From contig NZ_JAPDGS010000003.1 in assembly GCF_025950525.1 (NCBI RefSeq), positions 372,001-436,000 of the forward strand: a DNA stretch of 64,000 bases. The letters are read 5' to 3'. Positions within the stretch are counted from its first letter, which is position 1. Every line of letters begins with the position of its first letter. The notes below the pieces were generated by a model. The model was not told the DNA's origin. It saw only the letters and a program-made list of their open reading frames with translations, and did not search any database. The stretch is from Stagnihabitans lacustris (GTDB lineage: Bacteria; Pseudomonadota; Alphaproteobacteria; Rhodobacterales; Rhodobacteraceae). Below, piece by piece: positions 1 to 8,508 of this stretch. The translations under genes were made by a program, and so were the position numbers.

Positions 1-1095
1 CGTATCGCCCACCTTGACCTCGACATCGTCCATCTGGCGGCCGATGTTCTTGTCCTTGCGGTGCAGCGCCAGCGGATAGACGCCATAGCGCCGCCGCAAC
101 CGCAGCGCGCCAAGCGTCCGGCCCACCATGTGACAGCCGGGGGTGATCAGAACCTCGACCGTGTCGGTTTCGACCGAGGACAGCTTGTCGGCGATGCGCA
201 TGTCGGTGCGATTCTGCATCTCCAGCAGTTCGGACATCTCGGTGCGCAGAACGACGCGGTCGCCTTGTTCCAGCACGACGGGGGCCAGGTTGCGCCGCAG
301 GCTGGCATCGCCGCGCAACACGTCGATCACCCGCACGCCGTTGCGCTTGAACTGCTGGACATCCAGCACGCGCTTGCCGATCAGCACCGAATCCTCGGGG
401 ATCGCCACTTCGGTGAAATATTTGCGCTTTTTGCGGTCGCCCATCAGGGCGGTCATCGACTGACGGTCGGGCAACAGGCGCGGCGCCGCGATCAGCATAT
501 AGATGCCGCCGATCAGGGTGATGGCCAGGCCCAGGGGCGCGAGTTCGAACAGGGTAAAGGGCGCCATGCCCTCTTTGGTGGCCACGCCATCGACCAGGAT
601 ATTGGTCGAGGTGCCGATCAGCGTGATCATCCCCCCCATCACCGTCATATGTGACAAGGGGATCAGGAATTTCGACGGCGCCTTGCCGAGTTTCGCCGCG
701 ATCTGGATGACCACCGGGATCATCACCGCGACCAAAGGCGTGTTGTTCATGAAGGCCGATGCCACGGCGATAAACGAGAACAGCACAAGGACGGTCAGCC
801 TGGGGCTTTGTTCGACCCGGGATTCGGCCAGGCCGATCACCATCTCGACCGCGCCGGTGCGCACAAGGCCGCCCATGACCATGAACATCAGCGCAATCGT
901 CCAGGGGGCCGAGTTCGACAGGACCGCCCCGGCCTCTGACACCGGCAGAAGTCCGGTGATCAGCATGGTGGCCGCGCCGCCGATGGCCACGACCTCCATC
1001 GGAAAGGTCTCGCGGATGAACAGGGCGAACATCACCGCCATGATGGCCAAGGCCACCCAAGGATGCCATGCAGATGCGATTTCCAGACCGAACAT
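1..1095 (-). CDS. SLC13/DASS-family transporter with RCK_C domains (C-terminus cut by window edge)
   Basis: Reading the minus strand from an ATG at 1095 gives about 365 residues before the window ends. The first ~200 residues hold hydrophobic segments and two signatures of divalent anion:Na+ symporters: NNTPLVAVMIPV near residue 105 and LIGTSTNILV near residue 140. The following ~150 residues are soluble, with repeated VLIGKRVLD- and VGRTLGAL-like stretches that match TrkA C-terminal (RCK_C) domains. This arrangement (half the permease, two RCK_C domains, then the other half) is typical of bacterial SLC13 proteins of ~590 residues, so the second membrane half lies outside. The substrate (sulfate, dicarboxylate or other anion) cannot be told from this fragment. 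Confidence 0.85.
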   Translation of the reverse strand, partial: MFGLEIASAWHPWVALAIMAVMFALFIRETFPMEVVAIGGAATMLITGLLPVSEAGAVLSNSAPWTIALMFMVMGGLVRTGAVEMVIGLAESRVEQSPRLTVLVLFSFIAVASAFMNNTPLVAVMIPVVIQIAAKLGKAPSKFLIPLSHMTVMGGMITLIGTSTNILVDGVATKEGMAPFTLFELAPLGLAITLIGGIYMLIAAPRLLPDRQSMTALMGDRKKRKYFTEVAIPEDSVLIGKRVLDVQQFKRNGVRVIDVLRGDASLRRNLAPVVLEQGDRVVLRTEMSELLEMQNRTDMRIADKLSSVETDTVEVLITPGCHMVGRTLGALRLRRRYGVYPLALHRKDKNIGRQMDDVEVKVGDT

Positions 1096-1173
1096 GGCCA
1101 CCTCCGACTTATCACGATAGGGATAGCCGTGATTCTAGGTCAGCGACAAGAATATTCTACAAAACCGGTCGTC

Positions 1174-2061
1174 TTAAGCGGAAACCGTCTGTTTCCGCGG
1201 TTTCACCAGGGTCATCCCGGCCAAAAGCACCACCATGGCGGCCCAGATCCAGGACGAGGGGCGTTCATCCAGCAGGATCATGGCAAAGGTGACGCCGGAC
1301 ACTGTGGTGACATAAGACGACTGGCTGGCAAAGACGGCTCCGGTCCTTGCCGCCAGCCAGACGAAGGTCGCGTAAAGCAGGCCATGCAGGGCAGAGGAGA
1401 TGGCAAGCGCCGCATCGGGCCAGGTGGCGCCGGGGATATAGGCCTGATCCGTGGCCAGCATCAGCGCGCCCACCATGACCGAGGCCACCAGGGACACCCC
1501 CAGCATGGCCGAAATCGCATCCAGGCCGCCAAGGCCGTAACGGGCGACATAGGTGTTTTCCAGCGCATAGCACAAAGGCCCGATCATCGCGATGGGCAAA
1601 AAGGCCAGCATGGCGCGGTCGGGCAAGGAGCTTTGCGGCAGGGCGATCATCAGCACGCCGGTCAGGCCAAGCGCCAGGCCAAGGGCGCGCTTGGTGTCGA
1701 AATGGTCCATCCGCAGCGCCAGGTTGATCGGAAAGGCGATCAGCGGGATGGTCGAGATGATGATCGACATGATCCCCGAAGGCAGCTGGGCCGCCGAGGT
1801 ATAGAAGGTGAAGTTCGGGATCACCGTGCCCAAAAGCGCCACGACGACGAAAAACGGCAAATGCGCGCGGGTCCAGCCGGTGCCGCGACCTCGGGCCAGG
1901 GTGATGGCGCCCAGCACCAGGATGCAGGTGACAAGTTGCCAGAAGACCAGGCCAAAGGCCGGATGGCCGGTGGATGTGGCGATCTTGCCCAGGGGTTGCG
2001 TCAGTCCCCAACCGGCGCCAAGGCCGAGGACGAGGGCCACTTCCTTGACGGAGTGGCTCAT
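1174..2061 (-). CDS. EamA/DMT-family permease
   Basis: The 295-residue product is almost wholly hydrophobic, with about ten predicted membrane segments in two repeats, as in drug/metabolite transporters of the EamA type. A typical second-repeat ending is visible (SYVTTVSGVTFAMILLDERP, then a final helix and a basic tail). The ATG at 2061 overlaps the stop of the upstream phosphoesterase gene by four bases (ATGA), so the two are probably co-translated. An open frame runs further upstream without a better start. Substrates of this family are rarely predictable; it is an exporter or importer of small metabolites at most. Confidence 0.85.
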   Translation of the reverse strand: MSHSVKEVALVLGLGAGWGLTQPLGKIATSTGHPAFGLVFWQLVTCILVLGAITLARGRGTGWTRAHLPFFVVVALLGTVIPNFTFYTSAAQLPSGIMSIIISTIPLIAFPINLALRMDHFDTKRALGLALGLTGVLMIALPQSSLPDRAMLAFLPIAMIGPLCYALENTYVARYGLGGLDAISAMLGVSLVASVMVGALMLATDQAYIPGATWPDAALAISSALHGLLYATFVWLAARTGAVFASQSSYVTTVSGVTFAMILLDERPSSWIWAAMVVLLAGMTLVKPRKQTVSA

Positions 2062-2867
2062 AGTGGCCCGGACTGCTTCAGCTTGCCGCCTTGGCGGACC
2101 ATCTCGATCCGCGTGGCGCGGCCGGTCTTGTCGTCGGTTTCGACATAGACGCCGGAAAGGGTGGCCTCGCCCTCGGCAGGCTCGAACCGGCCCGAGGCCA
2201 TGCCGGTGATGAACCGCCGCAGGGGTTCCAGCTTTTGCATCCCGATGACGCTGTCGTAATCGCCGCACATGCCGGCATCGGTGAGGTAAGCGGTGCCCTT
2301 GTTCAGGATCATGGCATCGGCGGTGGCGACATGGGTATGCGTGCCCACGACAAGGGAGGCCTGGCCGTCGACCCAATGCCCCATCGCCATTTTCTCGGAG
2401 GTGGCCTCGGCGTGGATTTCCACGATGGCGGCCTGAACCCCGCCGCCGTGGGTTTTCAAGACCTCGGAGACGGCGGAAAAGGGGTCATCGAAGGGGCGCT
2501 TCATGAAGACCTGACCCAAGGCCTGCGTGACCAGCACGCGGCGGCCCTGTGTGGCCTCAAAGACCTTGGCGCCCCGGCCGGGGGCGATTTTCGAGAAGTT
2601 CAGGGGCCGGATGATGCGCGGTTCGGTTTCGATGAACTGCATCATGTCCTTTTGGTCGAAGGCATGGTCGCCCAAGGTGACGCAATCGGCCCCGGCGGCC
2701 AGGATGCCCTTGGCATGTTCCGCCGTAAGACCGGCGCCATTGGACGCGTTCTCGCCGTTGACCACGACGAAATCGAGGCCCCAATCAGTGCGGAGCTTGG
2801 GAAGGCGGTCGGTGATGCCCACCCGCCCGGTTTTGCCGACGACATCGCCGAGGAAAAGAATACGCAT
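2058..2867 (-). CDS. YmdB-like metallophosphoesterase (TIGR00282 family)
   Basis: At 269 residues this matches the usual length of the YmdB family, cyclic-nucleotide phosphodiesterases with a di-iron site. Metal-binding motifs are in order: GDVVGK (Asp8), NGEN (Glu39, Asn40), GDH (66-68), IHAE (His152) and GTHTHV (His177, His179). In Bacillus the family controls biofilm and sporulation decisions through 2',3'-cAMP hydrolysis; its role in alphaproteobacteria is not established. It forms a two-gene unit with the downstream EamA permease through an ATGA overlap. It diverges from the helicase gene, with a repeat element in the gap. Confidence 0.88.
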   Translation of the reverse strand: MRILFLGDVVGKTGRVGITDRLPKLRTDWGLDFVVVNGENASNGAGLTAEHAKGILAAGADCVTLGDHAFDQKDMMQFIETEPRIIRPLNFSKIAPGRGAKVFEATQGRRVLVTQALGQVFMKRPFDDPFSAVSEVLKTHGGGVQAAIVEIHAEATSEKMAMGHWVDGQASLVVGTHTHVATADAMILNKGTAYLTDAGMCGDYDSVIGMQKLEPLRRFITGMASGRFEPAEGEATLSGVYVETDDKTGRATRIEMVRQGGKLKQSGPL

Positions 2868-2929
2868 GAGCTGGCGTTATCCTTTGGGGCGGGGCTCTGC
2901 AATCCTGAACGCGACATCTGGTGACGCCG

Positions 2930-3021
2930 CTGGAGGGGCTGCCGGCCCCTCCAGACCTCCCCCGGGAATATTTGGGTCAGTATGAAAGGGGCAGACGGGC
3001 GTATTTGGGCCCGTATGAAAG
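2930..3021 (+). repeat. Intergenic hairpin-tail element, copy 1 with an extra partial tail
   Basis: A perfect 10-bp stem (2930-2939 with 2945-2954, loop 2940-2944) is followed by a C-rich run and the tail GGAATATTTGGGTCAGTATG to about 2988. A second, degenerate tail (TATTTGGGCCCGTATGAAAG) follows at 3002-3021. The same arrangement recurs at 5468, 6549, 8854 and, with a shorter tail, 61045. This copy lies in the leader of the helicase gene. Confidence 0.75.
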
Positions 3022-3094
3022 CCGGGGATCATTTACCGAAGGGATGACCGTGGCGGGCCATGGACTTGGCCGCGGGGGGGCTTATCTTGGGGCG

Positions 3095-5464
3095 ATGGAA
3101 TTGCCTGTGCAGCTTTCAAAGTGGTTCGCGGCCCAGGGGTGGGCTTTGCATCCGCATCAGCGCGAGATGCTGGCGCGGGCGGGCGCGCGGTCCACGCTGT
3201 TGATCGCACCGACCGGCGGGGGCAAGACGCTCGCGGGGTTTCTGCCGACGCTGGCGGAACTGGGGGTCAGCCCGGGCAAGGGGTTGCACACGCTGTATAT
3301 CTCGCCGCTGAAGGCCCTGACTTCGGACATCCGGCGCAATCTGGGGCGACCGGTGGAGGGGGCGGAGCTTGCGATCCGGGTCGAGGATCGGACCGGGGAC
3401 ACCGGCTATACCGCGCGGCGGCGGCAAAGGGCGGACCCGCCGCATATCCTGTTGACCACGCCAGAGAGCCTGGCGCTGCTCTTGACCTATGAGGATGCGC
3501 CGCGGATTTTTGCCGGCCTGCAACGGGTGATCGTCGACGAGATCCACGCCCTTGCCGAAAGCAAGCGCGGCGATCAGCTGATGTTGCAACTGGCGCGGCT
3601 GGAGGCCCTGTGTCCGGGTCTGCGGCGGGTCGGGCTTTCGGCCACGGTCGAGGACCCTGCCGCGCTGGCCGATTGGCTGGGGGCGGGGACCGGGGTTCTG
3701 CTGGCCGATCCGGGGCCCGATCCGGACATCGCCATGCTGGAGGCGGGCGCCCCCCCTTGGGCGGGCGGCGGCGGGCGCTATGCCATTCCGGCGATCCTGG
3801 AACAGGTCAAGCGCCACCGGACGACGCTGATCTTTCACAACACACGGGCGCAGGCGGAGATCTTTTTCCGCAACCTGTGGATGGCCAATGACACCGACCT
3901 GCCGATCGGCATCCACCACGGGTCCCTGTCGCGTGAGCAGCGCGAAAGGGTCGAGGCCGCGATGGCGGCTGGCGCCTTGCGGGCGGTGGTTTGCACCGGG
4001 TCGCTGGACCTTGGCATCGACTGGGGCGATGTCGATCTGGTGATCCAGGTCGGCGCGCCCAAGAACGTCAAGCGGCTGGTGCAGCGGATCGGGCGGGCGA
4101 ACCACCGCTATAACGCGCCGTCCAAGGCGCTTTTGGTGCCCGCCAACCGGATGGAGGTCGTCGAGTGCAAGGCCGCGCTGGATGCGGTCAAGGCGCGCGA
4201 TCTGGACGGCGAGCCGCGGGGCCGGGGGCCGCGCGATGTGCTGTGCCAGCATATCCTGGCCACGGCCTGCGCGGCGGGCTTTGCGGCGGATGCGCTTTAC
4301 GCCGAGGTCGCCTCGGTCGGGGCCTATCACGATCTGACGCGGGCCGAGTTTGATGCTTGCCTCGATTTCGTGGCCACCGGGGGCTATGCCTTGCGGGCCT
4401 ATGACCGCTGGCAAAGGCTGATGCTGCGCGGCGGGCTTTGGACCCTGCGCGATCCGCGGACGGCCTCGGTGATCCGGCAGAACCTGGGCACGATCATCGA
4501 GGTCGAGACCCTGAAGGTCTCGCTGCGCGGTCGTGGTGCGCCTTTGGGCGAGATCGAAGAGGCCTTTGCCGCCACCCTGACGCCCGGGGATACCTTCTTG
4601 ATTGGCGGCGAGGTCGTGCGGTTTCACGGGTTGCGCGAGATGACGGTGGAAGTGACACGCGACCCCGGGCGGCCGCCCAAGGTGGCGGTCTTCAACGGGA
4701 CCAAGTTCGCGACCTCGACCCAGTTGTCGGAGCGTATCTTGCGGATGTTTCAGGAGGGTTGGGACCTGCCGCATCACACCGCCGACTGGCTGAACCTGCA
4801 GCGCGAGGTCAGCCGCCTGCCCGAACCGGGGCGGCTTTTGATGGAAAGCTTTCCCCATGACGGGCGCGAACACCTGTGTGTCTATGGCTTTGCCGGGCGC
4901 AATGCACAGCAGACGCTGGGGCTGTTGCTGACCAAAGAGATGGAAGAGCGCGGCCTTGCGCCTCTGGGCTTTGTGGCCACCGATTATGCCACGCTGATCT
5001 GGGGGCTGGAGAAGGTGACGGCGCTGGAGTTGGACCGCGACAGGCTGCGCGCCGGGCTGGAGACCTGGCTTGCCGGCAATGCGGTGATGAAGCGGACCTT
5101 CCGGTCGACGGCGATCATCGCGGGGCTGATCGAGCGCAGCCACCAGGGGCGGCGCAAATCGGGGCGGCAGGCGACGTTTTCCAGCGATATCCTTTACGAC
5201 ACGCTGCGGCGGTTTGACCCGGGGCACCTGCTGCTGGAGATCACCCGCGAAGAGGCGATGCGGGGGCTGGTCGACTTTGGCCGGATCGAGGCGCTGTTGG
5301 ACCGCGTCGGCGACCGGGTGGACTTGGTGCGGTTGGACAGGGTCTCACCTTTGGCCGCGCCGCTGATGCTGGAGCCGGGCCGGGTGCCGATCCAGGGCGC
5401 CGGGCGCGAGAGGCTGGCCGAGGATGCGGCGAACCAGATGCTTCGGGCGGCGGGGCTGCGGTGA
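3095..5464 (+). CDS. Lhr-like ligase-associated DEXH-box DNA helicase
   Basis: This is a superfamily 2 helicase of the Lhr type. Counting from the ATG at 3095 (789 residues), motif I is APTGGGKT (38-45), motif II is DEIH (148-151), motif III is SAT, and motif VI is QRIGRANHR, followed by the winged-helix and Lhr core region. The family (TIGR04121, ligase-associated DEXH helicase) acts with an ATP-dependent DNA ligase, an exonuclease and the phosphoesterase PdeM in DNA repair. PdeM is two genes downstream, but ligase and exonuclease are not in the window. The frame is open back to a GTG at 2921, but that stretch translates the intergenic repeat, so the start at 3095, where homology begins (ELPVQLSKWFAAQGW), is preferred. 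Confidence 0.92.
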   Translation: MELPVQLSKWFAAQGWALHPHQREMLARAGARSTLLIAPTGGGKTLAGFLPTLAELGVSPGKGLHTLYISPLKALTSDIRRNLGRPVEGAELAIRVEDRTGDTGYTARRRQRADPPHILLTTPESLALLLTYEDAPRIFAGLQRVIVDEIHALAESKRGDQLMLQLARLEALCPGLRRVGLSATVEDPAALADWLGAGTGVLLADPGPDPDIAMLEAGAPPWAGGGGRYAIPAILEQVKRHRTTLIFHNTRAQAEIFFRNLWMANDTDLPIGIHHGSLSREQRERVEAAMAAGALRAVVCTGSLDLGIDWGDVDLVIQVGAPKNVKRLVQRIGRANHRYNAPSKALLVPANRMEVVECKAALDAVKARDLDGEPRGRGPRDVLCQHILATACAAGFAADALYAEVASVGAYHDLTRAEFDACLDFVATGGYALRAYDRWQRLMLRGGLWTLRDPRTASVIRQNLGTIIEVETLKVSLRGRGAPLGEIEEAFAATLTPGDTFLIGGEVVRFHGLREMTVEVTRDPGRPPKVAVFNGTKFATSTQLSERILRMFQEGWDLPHHTADWLNLQREVSRLPEPGRLLMESFPHDGREHLCVYGFAGRNAQQTLGLLLTKEMEERGLAPLGFVATDYATLIWGLEKVTALELDRDRLRAGLETWLAGNAVMKRTFRSTAIIAGLIERSHQGRRKSGRQATFSSDILYDTLRRFDPGHLLLEITREEAMRGLVDFGRIEALLDRVGDRVDLVRLDRVSPLAAPLMLEPGRVPIQGAGRERLAEDAANQMLRAAGLR

Positions 5465-5467
5465 GCG

Positions 5468-5519
5468 CCGGGGGGCTCGCCCCCCGGACCCCCGAGAGAT
5501 ATTTGGGTCAGTATGAAAG
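5468..5519 (+). repeat. Intergenic hairpin-tail element, copy 2
   Basis: A 9-bp GC stem (5468-5476 with 5479-5487) begins four bases after the helicase stop codon. It is followed by a C-rich spacer and the tail ATATTTGGGTCAGTATGAAAG, which matches copy 1 almost exactly. The element occupies nearly the whole gap before the next gene. Confidence 0.75.
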
Positions 5520-5530
5520 AGGGAGAGAGG

Positions 5531-5857
5531 ATGGGTCAGGCTGAGAGGTTTGCCTTCATAGGATGGATGGCGCATCGCCTTCCCCAGGCGATGGCGCGGC
5601 TGAAGGATCACCTGGAGTTCTGGTCGGGGGAAGCCATGCCTTGGCTTTGGATGTCGGAATTGGCCGAGAGACTTGAGACGGACGCGCTGTCGCCAGAGCT
5701 TTTGCAAGACCTGGACCAGGCGTGCGCGAAGGAGCGCGATGCGGTCGCGGGCTTGGTGCGGGCTGGTTTCGTCGAGACCCTGGGGCCTGAGGGACGGCGC
5801 AGGATCGCGGCCTTTCCCGGCCTTGCGCAGGCGGTCCGCACCCATTTCGGCCCGTGA
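5531..5857 (+). CDS. Small protein of unknown function between helicase and PdeM
   Basis: The product is 108 residues from the ATG at 5531, which has a purine-rich ribosome site (GGGAGAGAGG) directly before it. An in-frame ATG at 5513 lies inside the repeat tail and is less likely. The protein is soluble, mostly helical and rich in Leu, Ala, Glu and Arg, with an aromatic patch (MPWLWM near residue 42). No family is recognised. Its place between an Lhr-type helicase and PdeM, on the same strand and close to both, suggests co-transcription with the repair pair, but a role in repair is only an inference from position. Confidence 0.7.
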   Translation: MGQAERFAFIGWMAHRLPQAMARLKDHLEFWSGEAMPWLWMSELAERLETDALSPELLQDLDQACAKERDAVAGLVRAGFVETLGPEGRRRIAAFPGLAQAVRTHFGP

Positions 5858-5898
5858 AGGGCTTGCCATCTGGCGCTTGGTCTTCCAAGCCTGTGGAC

Positions 5899-6543
5899 AT
5901 GGACTATCGCTTTTCCCTGCAAGGCGCCGCCCTTGTGGCCCTTCCCTCCGGTGCGCTCTGGGCGCCCGAGGCGGCGCTTCTGGTGGTGTCAGACCTGCAT
6001 TTCGGCAAGTCCGAGCGCCTGGCCCGCCGAGGTGGAGTGCTGTTGCCGCCCTATGAGACACGGGCGACCTTGGCGCGGCTGGATGCCGATCTGGAGGCCA
6101 CGGGCGCGCGCCGGGTCATCTGCCTGGGGGATTCCTTTGACGACCTGGCCTCCGAGGCCGAGATGGACGAGGCGGATCGGCTTTGGCTTTTGCGGCTGAT
6201 GGCGGGCCGGGAGTGGACCTGGGTCGAGGGCAACCATGACCCGGGGCCGCTGATGCTTCCGGGCGCGCATCGGGCAGAGGTGGCCTTGGGCGGGCTGGTG
6301 TTTCGGCACATCTGCACCGGTGCGGTCGCAGAGGTCTCGGGCCATTACCACCCCAAGGCGCGGCTTCCGGGGCGGGTGGCGCCCTGCTTCCTGATCGACA
6401 CGGACAGGGTGATCTTGCCGGCCTTTGGCACCTATACCGGCGGGTTGTGGAGCGATGCGCCCGAGCTTCGCGCGCTCATGGCGCCGGACGCGCTTGCCGT
6501 GCTGACGGGCAAAACGTGCTTGGCCCGCCCGATGAAGGGCTAA
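5899..6543 (+). CDS. pdeM: PdeM-like ligase-associated DNA damage response endonuclease
   Basis: This 214-residue calcineurin-like phosphoesterase carries the family motifs: SDLHFGKSER (31-40), GDSFDD (77-82), GNHDPG (111-116) and GHYHPK (148-153). PdeM proteins are Mn-dependent phosphodiesterases/endonucleases found beside Lhr-like helicase, exonuclease and ligase genes. The ATG at 5899 is chosen because homology begins just after it (DYRFSLQGAALVALPSGALW). A GTG at 5854 overlapping the previous stop is an alternative that would add 15 residues of unlikely sequence. It is the last gene of the plus-strand helicase unit and converges on folD. Confidence 0.88.
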   Translation: MDYRFSLQGAALVALPSGALWAPEAALLVVSDLHFGKSERLARRGGVLLPPYETRATLARLDADLEATGARRVICLGDSFDDLASEAEMDEADRLWLLRLMAGREWTWVEGNHDPGPLMLPGAHRAEVALGGLVFRHICTGAVAEVSGHYHPKARLPGRVAPCFLIDTDRVILPAFGTYTGGLWSDAPELRALMAPDALAVLTGKTCLARPMKG

Positions 6544-6548
6544 AGCCC

Positions 6549-6616
6549 CTTCACATTTGCCCAAATACTCACGGGGATTTTCAAGGGGTTTGCCACTGGT
6601 TCAAGAAACCAGTGGC
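6549..6616 (-). repeat. Intergenic hairpin-tail element, copy 3 (minus orientation)
   Basis: On the minus strand a perfect 10-bp stem (6607-6616 with 6592-6601, 5-base loop) is followed by a C-rich stretch and GTATTTGGGCAAATGTGAAG, a diverged form of the shared tail. It sits between the convergent 3' ends of pdeM and folD. The rest of the gap to 6707 is very GC-rich with further short inverted repeats (around 6638-6700) and no gene. Confidence 0.65.
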
Positions 6617-6707
6617 ATGGGGCCCTTTGAAGCGGGGGGCGGCAGCCCCGCCTCGGGCGCCGCAGGGCCAAGGGCTTCGCCCGCCAGGCGCCGCCAAGCG
6701 CAATCCC

Positions 6708-7592
6708 TCAGGCCGTCAGCCCTTTCGGCTCGGCCAGCCCATTGGACCGGCAACAGGCGGTCAGGGTATTGGCCAGCAGGCAAGCGATGGTCATAGGCCC
6801 AACCCCACCCGGCACCGGAGTGATCGCCCCCGCCACGGCGGCAGCACTTTCGTAATGGACATCGCCCACGATCTTGCCCTTGCCGTCGCGCTCGATCCGG
6901 TTGATGCCGACGTCGATCACCGTGGCGCCCGGCTTCACGAAAGCCCCGGTGATCATCTCGGGACGTCCCACCGCCGCCACCAGGATATCGGCACCCCGGC
7001 AGACCGCCTCCAGGTCCTTGGTCCGCGAATGGGCAATCGTCACCGTGCAGCTGTCGCCCAACAAGAGCTGCGCCATCGGCTTGCCCACGATGTTCGACCG
7101 CCCGACCACGACCGCATTAAGCCCCGCCAGCGACCCATGATGATCGCGCAGCATCATCAGGCAGCCAAGGGGCGTGCAGGGCACCATCGACTTCTGCCCG
7201 GTCCCCAAAAGCCCCACGTTCGAGATATGGAACCCATCCACATCCTTGGCCGGATCAATCCGGTTGATCACCAATTCGCTGTTCAGATGCCCGGGCAAGG
7301 GCAGCTGCACCAGGATGCCATGCACCGCAGCATCGCCATTCAGCCGGTCGATCAGCGCCAGCAAATCGGCCTCTGACGTGCCCGCATCCAACCGATGCTC
7401 ATAGGAATTCATGCCCACTTCCACGGTCGAGGCATGCTTGTTCTTCACATAGACCTTGGAGGCCGGGTCCTCGCCCACCAGCACGACCGCCAGCCCCGGG
7501 ACGATGCCCTTCTCTTTCAGGGCGGCCACATGGGTTGCCACCTCTGCGCGCACTTTGGCGGCAAAGGCCTTGCCGTCGATCACCTTGGTCAT
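6708..7592 (-). CDS. folD: Bifunctional methylene-THF dehydrogenase/methenyl-THF cyclohydrolase
   Basis: The 294-residue protein is a canonical FolD that interconverts 5,10-methylene-, 5,10-methenyl- and 10-formyl-tetrahydrofolate with NADP. Catalytic features are present: Tyr48 and the general-base Lys52 (YVKNK), the VQLPLP motif with its glutamine, KDVDGFH, the nucleotide-binding [10 protein letters not shown] and the C-terminal PGGVGPMT. The ATG at 7592 has a GGAGGA ribosome site; an upstream in-frame ATG adds 18 residues that do not belong to the family. It is the last gene of an fhs-PchB-like-folD2-folD group on the minus strand, 40 bases behind a folD paralogue. Confidence 0.95.
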   Translation of the reverse strand: MTKVIDGKAFAAKVRAEVATHVAALKEKGIVPGLAVVLVGEDPASKVYVKNKHASTVEVGMNSYEHRLDAGTSEADLLALIDRLNGDAAVHGILVQLPLPGHLNSELVINRIDPAKDVDGFHISNVGLLGTGQKSMVPCTPLGCLMMLRDHHGSLAGLNAVVVGRSNIVGKPMAQLLLGDSCTVTIAHSRTKDLEAVCRGADILVAAVGRPEMITGAFVKPGATVIDVGINRIERDGKGKIVGDVHYESAAAVAGAITPVPGGVGPMTIACLLANTLTACCRSNGLAEPKGLTA

Positions 7593-7632
7593 GTCTTCCT
7601 CCGTCAGGACCCGCGAGGGCTCTTGTTCTGGT

Positions 7633-8508
7633 TCAGGCGACCGCAAAGGCCGCCGCGTAATGGTTTTTTTGCATGCTTGTCGCCAGGACGGCGTTCTTCA
7701 TCAGGATGGCCACCGTCACCGGCCCCACGCCGCCCGGAACCGGGGTGATCCAGCCCGCCACTTCGGCGCAGCTGGCGAAATCGGCGTCCCCCACGGTCCG
7801 CCCTTCGACCCGGTTGATCCCGATGTCGATCAGCGCCGCACCGGGCTTCAGCATCGCGCCCGTCACCAGCCCCGGCTTGCCCACCGCCACGAACACCGCA
7901 TCCGCCCCGCGCGAGTGAACCGCCACCTGCCGCGTCATGTGGTGACAGACCGTGACCGTCGCCCCAAGCCCCATCATCAAAAAGGCAATCGGCTTGCCCA
8001 CAATCTCGGAATGGCCGATCACGCAGACATTCAACCCCTCGATCTGCAGGGGAAGGGTCTTCAGGATCTCGACCGCAGCGACCGCCGTGCAGGGACCCAG
8101 CGCCAGATCGTTGTAAACGATGTTCCCGATCGAGGAGGGATGCATCCCCTCGACATCCTTCAAGGGATGCACCGCCTTTTGCAGCGTTTTCACCGGGATA
8201 TGCGCTGGCAAGGGCCGCTGGATGATGATCCCGTTGACCCGGGGATCGGCGTTCAGCCCCTGCAGAACGCCCACCAACTGCTCCAGCGAAATTTCCGATG
8301 GGTAATTGCGCGCCTCAAAGGCGACGCCCGCGGCCTCGGCCTGGCGTTGCTGATTGCGCACATAAAGTTCGGCCGCCGCCACATCGCCAACCGACACCGA
8401 CACCAACCGAGGCTGCCAGCCCGCAGCCACCAAAGCCTCGGCCGCGGCCCGCGTTTCGGCCATCATCCGTGCAGCAATGGCCTTCCCGTCGATCAGCGTA
8501 GCGGTCAT
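7633..8508 (-). CDS. FolD paralogue lacking the cyclohydrolase lysine
   Basis: This 291-residue protein keeps the FolD fold signatures ([26 protein letters not shown]). It differs where catalysis occurs: the YxxxK motif reads YVRNQ, so the general-base lysine (Lys56 in human MTHFD1, Lys54 in E. coli) is Gln53, and KDVDG reads KDVEG. In the human enzyme, Lys56-to-Gln is reported to abolish cyclohydrolase while retaining dehydrogenase activity, and monofunctional dehydrogenases such as yeast Mtd1 also lack the lysine. A dehydrogenase-only role is therefore inferred. The ATG at 8508 overlaps the stop of the PchB-like gene (ATGA), implying translational coupling. The canonical folD follows 40 bases downstream. 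Confidence 0.88.
   Translation of the reverse strand: MTATLIDGKAIAARMMAETRAAAEALVAAGWQPRLVSVSVGDVAAAELYVRNQQRQAEAAGVAFEARNYPSEISLEQLVGVLQGLNADPRVNGIIIQRPLPAHIPVKTLQKAVHPLKDVEGMHPSSIGNIVYNDLALGPCTAVAAVEILKTLPLQIEGLNVCVIGHSEIVGKPIAFLMMGLGATVTVCHHMTRQVAVHSRGADAVFVAVGKPGLVTGAMLKPGAALIDIGINRVEGRTVGDADFASCAEVAGWITPVPGGVGPVTVAILMKNAVLATSMQKNHYAAAFAVA

Noticed and set aside
2921-3094. N-terminal extension of the helicase from a GTG at 2921
   Set aside because: The extension translates the intergenic hairpin-tail element twice (YLGQYERG, YLGPYESR) and has no family similarity.
3116-5227. 703-codon open frame antisense to the helicase gene
   Set aside because: High GC and codon bias of the helicase leave the opposite frame open; its translation is Arg/Gln/Pro-rich and matches no family. 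The same applies to long antisense frames opposite motA-fliL (26268-28109) and the 789-residue gene (28301-30529).
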